Source of the DNA: Parelaphostrongylus tenuis
Lineage: Eukaryota; Nematoda; Chromadorea; Rhabditida; Metastrongylidae
Length of the DNA: 64,000 nucleotides
Assembly (NCBI GenBank): GCA_019055375.1
Contig: JAHQIW010007210.1
Coordinates: forward strand, 60,927 to 124,926
Reading direction: 5' to 3'
A program made the translations under genes and the position numbers. Shown here in pieces: positions 58,601-64,000 of this stretch. The stretch's first letter is position 1, and every line of letters begins with the position of its first letter. Below the pieces are notes generated by a model. That model made no database searches and was not told the origin of the DNA. It was given only the letters and a program-made list of their open reading frames with translations.

Positions 58601-61600
58601 TTTTGAAATGAAGTCTCAGATATTTCGTTAGAACTTTTGCTAGCCTTGCCGATGTTTGTAATACATGACATAAGTACGCTTGGCAACATCGCTATCAGCA
58701 GCGCCGCGCGTCCGACAGGTGGGCTCTGTTCATAGCAATAAAGGTAGAACAGTCGTATTTCTTGTTAAGTGAAAACATGCAGGTGGTCTTCTAAGGCCGA
58801 TATAGTTTTCGGCCGTTATATGGCATTTTTGTTAGTACAAAAGTTATGGTGGTTTTATATTGTAAATCAAAATGGATCAAAAAGCAGCAGAGACAACTTG
58901 TACTCCAACCGCGCATTTGGCCCAGGAACTGCTAACGTACGCACGGTGCAGCAGTGACGCAAAAAGCTGGTTAAGACGAGAGTTTTGATGATGAGGAAGA
59001 TAGTGCCTGGTCCAAAAAATGCTTCTGGTTACCATGATTTAATTTTCACGAAACCGAAACCGCCATTACTTTTGCACCACCTTAATGTTATGAGAGCTCT
59101 TTTTTGTGTGGACAAAGCACTTTCCCTAGATCTCTAGTGATTTTTCGCAAGCTCAAATCTTGACACTTTCAAAGATTTGCATGGTTTCTAGAAGGAATCC
59201 TAAAGGGGAGTGTTTCAAGAATCCAAATAGTTGGAATGGTATAGACTGAAGCTGTCCAATTATTCTCAATACTCTGAGGGAAAAGCGAAATTAGCTCCGC
59301 CCTCGTATTGTTGAGATATTTGGAAATTCTAATTCTTTTCCCCTGATGTTTATACCATACCTCTGAAATCTCCATAGAGTTTTCGAAGATAACTCACAAC
59401 TCCATACTGAGGTGGTACAGACAACTGAATATCGAGCATTCCCATGCTTTCCTGGTACATTGGCAATCGATCGATGTCCAGGGCATAGCTTTCACGGACT
59501 CTGACTCCGATATGTGCCTCTTCAAGAACGACATAAATTTCTGGTTGACCACCGCTCGACGTTATTTACATAGACAAGTACGCCTAAAATGGAAGGCAAC
59601 CCGTTTGGTTTAGTGGTATAGTTGGATATGAATATATAAACCATTAACATGATAACTCTAGAATATCAATTTATATAGACAAATTCAATTCAATCAATAA
59701 TTCGAATATTCATAGACAGATAAATACTTCGTCTTGAAAAAATAAGAGCTCGTACAATCTACCAAACAGAGAGGTTGAATTATTCTCTCGTTCTGTGAAA
59801 TCTGCTTGATGATAATATACTTGGAACTCGGACTTTACACGGCCCCATCTTCACTGACAGTGCGGGTTCCAGCCCAGGAAAAACTGTACCGATTTAGCTG
59901 TTTTGTTCCCTGGAGTCCTGACGTATGCCTACCCAGGACGTTCCTCAAGTTGTCACCACATCAAAGCAGTCGTCGGCACTCTTGTGGATCGGAAGAGGTT
60001 ACACCTTGTGACTAGTAACTACCATGACGACGGTCATTCCTACTACGTCTTGACTCTTATCTGAGCTTTCCAGAAACGTCAGAGCTCCTTCTCAGCTTGA
60101 GTGGTCCTGTTGAGGATGTTGAAGCCCCTTGATACAGTTCGTAGTTTGACAACCCAACAACACCTCCCAGCCACTATGAAACACAGGTAAACCACTTTTC
60201 ATGAATTTCATAGCAGTTAAGATTCGAAGCATGCCTCTCGTATATAGTCATAGGGTTAGGCGCCCTAAGTCTAGGTGGTCTACTTCGCGCGAAGTTAGTC
60301 AATGTATTTCATAAGTGAAGCCATCATAGAGTTAGAAGATCAGGCGACAGATGGGCGAAACGAATTGTAGAGTGGACTCCGCTTGGAATATATTTGTCCC
60401 TTCAAGAACGACCACCTATACCTCGGCGGACGTGTTCAATAAGAAGATTAATCAGCTGTACTAGCAGGTGCTGATATTTTTATCAGGTTACGGACATGAG
60501 ACTCGCGCATAGCCACCATTTCGAATCGAAATCACCACCATGGACGACAAATCGCTGAGAAGAAGAAACAAATTGAAAATGTGCTGTGGTCCGCACAATT
60601 CATGAAAGACGGACACGTTCAAGTACCTCAAGTTGGTTAGAGATGATGCCATACAATATCTTGGTGTCGAAAGTAGAGTGGAGGCAAAGACTGATTTGAC
60701 CTACATAACTATCATACTTCAATCATCAACATTATCAAAAAAAAGTTTGACCTGAAGTCAACATACGACACTCTTAGTGCACACAGAATGTCTCCCACAA
60801 AACCTTTGAATCTCTGTAGCCTAATTGTATCGAAGTATCTGAGAATATTGCCAACAATTATATCAGTGCGATAACGGAAGCGACGTGTATCTTTACGTAC
60901 TACAATGTGAACTCTATCGGTACCAGTAGCTTCCATAGCTATGCCTGAAAGAAACCTAAATGAATGGTTACCCTAAACTCAAACATCATCTCCTTTCCTG
61001 TTCTTACCAGTTATTACAGTGGCATTCGTAGGCTGCACCAGCTCGGCTTGAGAAATGTATCGACCCAGAAGTCCAAAAATCTACCTGAAAGATGGATTCA
61101 TAGCAAAAATACGGAAAACAAATTTAAAAGCGGTGATTTCACCTTTCTATTAGGATATCTTTCCATGCGCACTTGAATACGAACTTCTGGCGTTCGAACA
61201 GTTTTCTGGTATGTAGAGAAAGTTATAGACGCCAGGTTCTTAAATATGAACTTGTCATTATCAATAGTATTGAAAACACCAGCACCAGCCACTTGTCCTA
61301 TAGAAAACAGCACATACTAGTGTGCCAAACACTTCGAATATCTTCAATCATCCTATACAATCCTCATCCCCTACTTTGTAATTTCAGTTTAGAAACACTG
61401 GAAAAGGAGAATGAGGGATAGCGGAAGGGTAAGTTATGCACTCGATCAGGAATCAATAGTATTGCTTCGACTGCTTCATTCAGCACTCTCTCGCAATCCC
61501 CTTGTGAACGCTTTAGTTCAGTCATCTCCAAGATTGCAAGGAAAATCGCTCGGCCAGCATACTATGGCATTCATGATAGAAGACAAAATGTTCAAGCGAA

Positions 61601-63238
61601 AACCGAAACACCACGTGAAATGTTTGAAGGCCTTTGTGAAGACTGATGCTTTGAGAAAGATTAGAATGGAAAGATGTGGTGGGATCCACAGTAGATTGTG
61701 ATGACGAGTGGTAGTCATAAATGAATAAACAAAAGTTAGAAAATAATTTTGATAAAGCCACTGAAAAGAGCAATAGAAATCTCTTCAAAGATCAGTAATC
61801 GAACCAGTTGCGGATGGTTGATTACTCTTGACAGGCTGATGACGGACGTCTCCAATAGAACATTTGACATCGAAAGTCGGCAAATTTACAGCACAAAAAG
61901 TATGGCATATAGTCGTTATGGAACACCGAAAAGACCAGGCACCTAAATGCCACACTTTGAAAATCTCTGCCTAATTTCTACATTCTCGGTAAAATTATTC
62001 GACTGGGAATCACCTGTTGCTGTAAGTGTCAATACTTACTACTAGTGAAAAAAACGTTTGAAAACGTTGTACTTCACATATACACATTATTATCACTACT
62101 ATGGAATCATCAAATGTTAGTCAAACGTATTTTGGTTCTCAGAAGGGCTTGATCCAAGTAATGTCTAATATAATTCACCTCAAATTGTCCCATATAAGGG
62201 GGTGTGCCAAATTCGTATGCTCTCAAGTGGATAACCTGGATTGTAGAAATACTCCCTTCTGAGTTTTAATGACTGGTTGATACGGCGTTTGCATAAGGAA
62301 GCCTGACTCATCATAACAGCATACTTGGCCGTAATGAGTCATGAAACGCCTACAAGTATAAAACCAACAGATGTTTTTTTTCAAGATTTTGTAATTGAAA
62401 ATTAAGGTGCTAGCTATGAGTTCTTGACTAATTGAAGCTTCAGAATGTCATTTTGTCTTGCCGCTTTCTTGAGCTAATGTTTGAAAGTTGCTAGATATGC
62501 AATTTTCAGTTGTAATACAATAAACCTAATTTTCACTTATGCCGCAATATATAGTGACAGATACGACGATTCTGTTATGAGCTGAGTTCGTTTTCAGAGG
62601 AATGAACATCATGATCACAGACAAAAATTTCTACTTATAAGATAATGAAATGTTCACGAAATTCAGATTTTCTGTTAGAAGCAAGAAAAAAAATCCTCGA
62701 CTAATATCCTTAAAGCAGCACAAGACTTTATTGATTAACAAAGCAGCTTCAAGGAACCTTTTGCGAAGTAATAACGCTTTCTCGGCAACACTTAGATAAC
62801 ATCCGGTCTATTCTGGTTGATACTTTGGGGAACAAAAATTATTGAAGACAGATTCACGTACGTAGTGTCCATATTGTCAAAAGTATTTCCATCGCCGGCG
62901 TATGATCCATAAATGTTTTGTGCGACATATAACAATTTTTCGAGCCAATAACTGATGTGCACGTGATGTCACGGAATGTCTACAAGTATTGTCTTTAACC
63001 ATCAAAAAATAAAGAAACAGACAAGTGATAAGTGATTTCAGAAGGAGGAGAAGATGAAAGAGAGAGGCAAGAGAGAGAGGAGTAGTCAGATAATCTGGAT
63101 TCAAGCACACCTGAGAACACCTTGGATGTGGCATGAAACGACCGAGGTCCAAACGTGCTTGCGTTTCGACGCAAGGACAACTCGAATTCGTTTCTGTGTC
63201 GCGGATAAAGTTGAACAGTGCTCCATCTTCGATCGAAC
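46678..63238 (-). CDS. mesh: Mesh/SUSD2-like AMOP-VWD-sushi transmembrane protein (5' end outside window)
   Basis: Mesh-type proteins (fly Mesh, C. elegans K03H1.5, human SUSD2) are type I cell-surface proteins of epithelial junctions. Exons, high to low: 63238-63111, 62979-62862, 62349-62179, 61942-61805, 61297-61143, 61084-61008, 60944-60804, 59583-59398, 58462-58033, 56844-56759, 55954-55857, 53533-53425, 53350-53207, 50379-50237, 49313-49239, 48064-47952, 46756-46678 (TAA). Seen in order: AMOP (CPCVETQARLDLGRF, SKNCYMS, YGQVCCYDESGFLMQ, RAYEFGTPPYMGQFE); VWD-type region (RIQVRMERYPNR, NATVITG, DRVHIVVRKDTRRFRYRTD, RYFDTIRLQRF); a linker; sushi (CGAINIEYPEY...FGCYQSHW... FEWNKGSQPWC); a TM helix split by an intron (ITVIFSTVGIIM / AIMVVFLLFW); a basic-to-Pro-rich tail ending NTSV. 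Intron phases agree throughout once 11 single-base length changes between 58.2 and 63 kb are allowed. The NIDO domain and signal peptide should lie beyond 64000. Confidence 0.9.
46885..47175. repeat. Fold-back element (family F3) in last intron of the Mesh-like gene
   Basis: Inverted arms run from 'aagtgctatacaagcgcctgtttcgccctac' inward through 'agtagcaccgtcctcgattcagc'. The complement ends 'gcctgtatagcac'. Arms are about 75 bases and the loop about 130 bases. Confidence 0.7.
47176..47951. other. Intron of the Mesh-like gene, no further feature
   Basis: Two small open frames overlap near 47277-47536. They are not called. Confidence 0.3.
48265..48960 (+). pseudogene. RTE-type LINE, internal fragment (endonuclease-RT linker to early RT)
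   Basis: Collinear with about 18600-19350 of the RTE copy at 17782: recognisable pieces are the KRRLFLKTLEVIRH-like segment, EAIKGDLLER, VLKKGDFDDID and a trace of the NRID block. Many stops and frame changes. It is antisense to the host gene, in its intron between 48064 and 49239. Confidence 0.75.
49045..49120 (+). repeat. tRNA-like segment
   Basis: 'caagtggtatagtggatagcac' (A box) and 'gtgggtttgaactcc' (B box) are spaced as in a tRNA. The 5' and 3' acceptor strands pair poorly, so a functional tRNA is unlikely but not excluded. Confidence 0.4.
49430..50015 (+). pseudogene. RTE-type LINE, 3' fragment
   Basis: Collinear with about 20030-20590 of the main RTE copy: SIEDVV block, STIIPAL, EERS-type block, the TGRPP-like segment and the terminal 'cgggacgacaggtgatacaggtga'. 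Frameshifted. Together with 48265-48960 it flanks the 75-base host exon at 49239-49313. Confidence 0.8.
50380..52330. other. Intron of the Mesh-like gene, 5' of the sushi/TM exon
   Basis: Nothing is recognised. The plus frame at 51692-51946 (84 codons) has no motif and no splice partner. Confidence 0.35.
52338..52586. repeat. Near-perfect MITE hairpin (family M1)
   Basis: Arms at 52338-52456 and 52466-52586 pair over about 118 bases with only a handful of mismatches or gaps by eye. The loop is about nine bases. The outer M1 segment 'tttgagctgtggtcttaagaaaacactcgaaa' follows at 52608. It is the youngest-looking member of the family. Transcribed through on either strand it would give a long double-stranded RNA. 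Confidence 0.9.
52650..53206. other. Intron of the Mesh-like gene
   Basis: No recognised feature. The minus frames here run out of the sushi exon into intron sequence. Confidence 0.35.
53534..54172. other. Intron of the Mesh-like gene
   Basis: No recognised feature. Confidence 0.3.
54173..54295. repeat. Tandem duplication, two units of about 62 bases
   Basis: The unit 'gaagatatatggt.attgactcttt' through 'aatattctca.at..aaatgatcatttga' occurs twice head to tail with few differences. Confidence 0.85.
54815..55225. repeat. Long palindrome of repeat family D1
   Basis: The outermost arms are 'ccttccaatcgactgttttta' and its exact complement near 55205-55225. Inside them pair 'gagaatgtttgaaaccatttc' with 'gaaatggtctaaacattttc', and 'cttcatcag' with 'ctgatgaag'. 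Arms are about 140 bases and the centre about 120 bases. D1 pieces also occur at 15340 and 55340. Confidence 0.8.
55340..55445. repeat. Dispersed repeat (family D1), single arm
   Basis: 'taatgaagcggctggcgataacgccgaaaacgtacgtaagcc' to 'gcattctcatagagt' repeats the right arm of the adjacent palindrome. Confidence 0.7.
56043..56426. repeat. MITE (family M1) with duplicated right arm
   Basis: A roughly 65-base segment ('agtcagccctcattgacagaccactgacatgcgtgg' to 'caggcatattga') occurs at both ends in direct orientation, with the M1 outer segment and core between. The sequence is almost identical to the right arm of the hairpin at 52338, which suggests recent spread. Confidence 0.8.
56890..57255. 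repeat. Fold-back element (family F4) with a tRNA-like arm
   Basis: Ends: 'gtagagtgctgtgcaaaaaacgtt' at the left and the complement 'aacgttttttgcatagcgctctac' at the right. The left arm, read on the minus strand, contains TTAGTGCAACGGTTAGCA and CGGTTTATATCCCGG, in tRNA A/B-box positions. The right arm, read plus, has GGGTTCGTATCCTGGC. A 'ttgttgacagat' pair lies inside. Confidence 0.7.
57256..58032. other. Intron of the Mesh-like gene, with an S1 SINE
   Basis: At about 57400-57635 the plus strand carries S1 landmarks ('gtataggccaatgaagcactcaaccac', 'atttcagggattgaacaacg', 'tcaagcactttaccctttac'). The rest is unrecognised. Confidence 0.45.
58463..59397. other. Intron of the Mesh-like gene
   Basis: No recognised feature. 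The exon at 59398 could alternatively extend to 59361 (donor gtatgg), but only the 59398 donor (gtgagt) keeps phase with 58462. Confidence 0.35.
59895..60190. repeat. Dispersed repeat (family D2), copy 2
   Basis: The same element as 23715-24012 in the same orientation, moderately diverged. It lies in an intron of the Mesh-like gene. Confidence 0.6.
60191..60803. other. Intron of the Mesh-like gene
   Basis: No recognised feature. Confidence 0.3.
61298..61804. other. Intron of the Mesh-like gene with overlapping open frames
   Basis: Frames are open on both strands between 61411 and 61718. The flanking exons join in phase (1 to 1) across this interval and form a continuous AMOP-to-VWD sequence, so no exon is required here. 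Confidence 0.5.
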
Positions 63239-63339
63239 CTTAATGTGACTTTGATAGTTGTAAAAGTACAAGGGTATAGAGAGGGCAAAACCCTTGCAAG
63301 TTTTTTTACGTTTTAATCACATGAATACTGAGATACGAG

Positions 63340-63515
63340 CAGAAACATGAAAAGTCAGCTGGGCTTCGAACCCGCGATATAATTCAGCGACAAAATTAAA
63401 ACATGGATGAATAGGTCAAAGCAAGCGCCGTGGTGGTCCCGTGCATGACACACATTGAGCGCCCACAAAGGGGCTGATCCTGGGTTCAAAAGCCCATTCA
63501 AAGGCTCCGCGTACG
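63340..63515. repeat. Repeat with B-box motifs on both strands
   Basis: The minus strand has GGGTTCGAAGCCC near 63362 and the plus strand GGGTTCAAAAGCCC near 63482. It is probably a diverged fold-back of tRNA-like units. No functional tRNA is evident. Confidence 0.4.
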
Positions 63516-63656
63516 CCTCATATATCCTTTTGTCGTATTTCATATCGTTCTCTACCTAGGATAAGAATAGCCACTGAATCAAGTTTAGAAAACATTGCTG
63601 CTTGAAAATGTGCTTGGTTATGGACCTCAAACTTTCTTAAAGCAGTTTTCTTTCAG

Positions 63657-63734
63657 AAGGACTTGTGTCAATTGACTGCCGTTGTTAAGAGTCTCGACGA
63701 TGAGACTGAGGAGAGTGCTAGCGATGAATCTTGA
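63657..63734 (+). CDS. Weak candidate terminal exon on the plus strand
   Basis: After a strong acceptor (TTTTCTTTCAG, ending 63656), a 25-codon frame rich in Asp/Glu (DLCQLTAVVK, then DDETEESASDES) ends at TGA 63734. The acceptor and acidic C-terminus look real, but no upstream exon or family is recognised. It would be antisense to, and probably within an intron of, the Mesh-like gene. Confidence 0.25.
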   Translation, partial: KDLCQLTAVVKSLDDETEESASDES

Positions 63735-64000
63735 TTAAAATCAAACGTTCAGGAAATTACCACATGTATTGACAAACAAGGCAGGTACCATTGGCCATAT
63801 GTATCTTTATGAGCTTGTGACAGCTGACGACAGGTCATGTCGCTGGAAAACTTTTACCGCGAGAAATGCTTAAAATTCAATGTGAAAAAAGTATTTCAAA
63901 TCACCAATCGTGACACATGTATCCTAGCTTTGTATGAAACGAAACTCAGTACGTTTGATACCCTTTCCTTGTTGTGAAAAGGTTAGTTCTGACCCAAACT

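Noticed and set aside
61411..61718. Open frames in the intron at 61298-61804
   Set aside because: The flanking exons already join in phase and give continuous domain sequence.
46678..63238. Mesh-like gene as an old pseudogene
   Set aside because: All 17 exon borders keep GT-AG and phase, and the last eight exons are error-free; the damage is only single-base length changes in one part.
1..64000. CRISPR arrays, operons, ribosome binding sites
   Set aside because: The sequence is eukaryotic; regularly spaced direct repeats of that kind are not present.

Overview
The window looks like nuclear DNA of a strongylid (clade V, hookworm-like) nematode. It is AT-rich, its genes are split into many small exons with TTTCAG-type acceptors and GT donors, and it is crowded with RTE-type LINE copies, mariner relics, fold-back MITEs and tRNA-derived SINEs. 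The genus is an inference from repeat style and protein resemblance. No search was run.

Three host genes can be read with good support. (1) An SPT2-type histone chaperone gene on the + strand at about 3383-12845: seven exons, large repeat-filled introns, and an acidic C-terminal H3/H4-binding region. (2) A family GH37 trehalase gene on the + strand at about 36165-45069: thirteen exons, both trehalase signatures and both catalytic motifs. (3) A Mesh/SUSD2-type cell-surface gene on the - strand at about 63238-46678: seventeen exons with AMOP, VWD and sushi domains, one transmembrane helix and a short cytoplasmic tail ending Thr-Ser-Val. Its NIDO/N-terminal part lies beyond base 64000. Trehalase and the Mesh-like gene converge tail to tail.

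Layout: 1-3380 holds an RTE 3' fragment, SINEs and a fold-back element. 3383-12845 is spt-2, with mariner-derived fold-backs, SINEs and MITEs in its introns. 12846-25240 is a repeat island: mariner fold-back, fold-back MITEs, the longest RTE copy at 17782-20600, a mariner transposase fragment and several MITE copies. 25240-36160 is largely unannotatable; it has one weak cysteine-rich gene candidate on the - strand and a cluster of three E-boxes upstream of trehalase. 36165-45069 is trehalase. 46678-63238 is the Mesh-like gene, its introns carrying two RTE pieces, a near-perfect MITE hairpin and other palindromes.

The three genes do not form a pathway: chromatin, trehalose hydrolysis and cell junction/adhesion. 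The most consequential observation is that all three need single-base length corrections, mostly in short homopolymers (14 by my count, 11 of them in the Mesh-like gene between 58.2 and 63 kb), while splice sites and phases stay intact. That pattern points to residual assembly indels more than to gene decay, and it would break automated gene models here.
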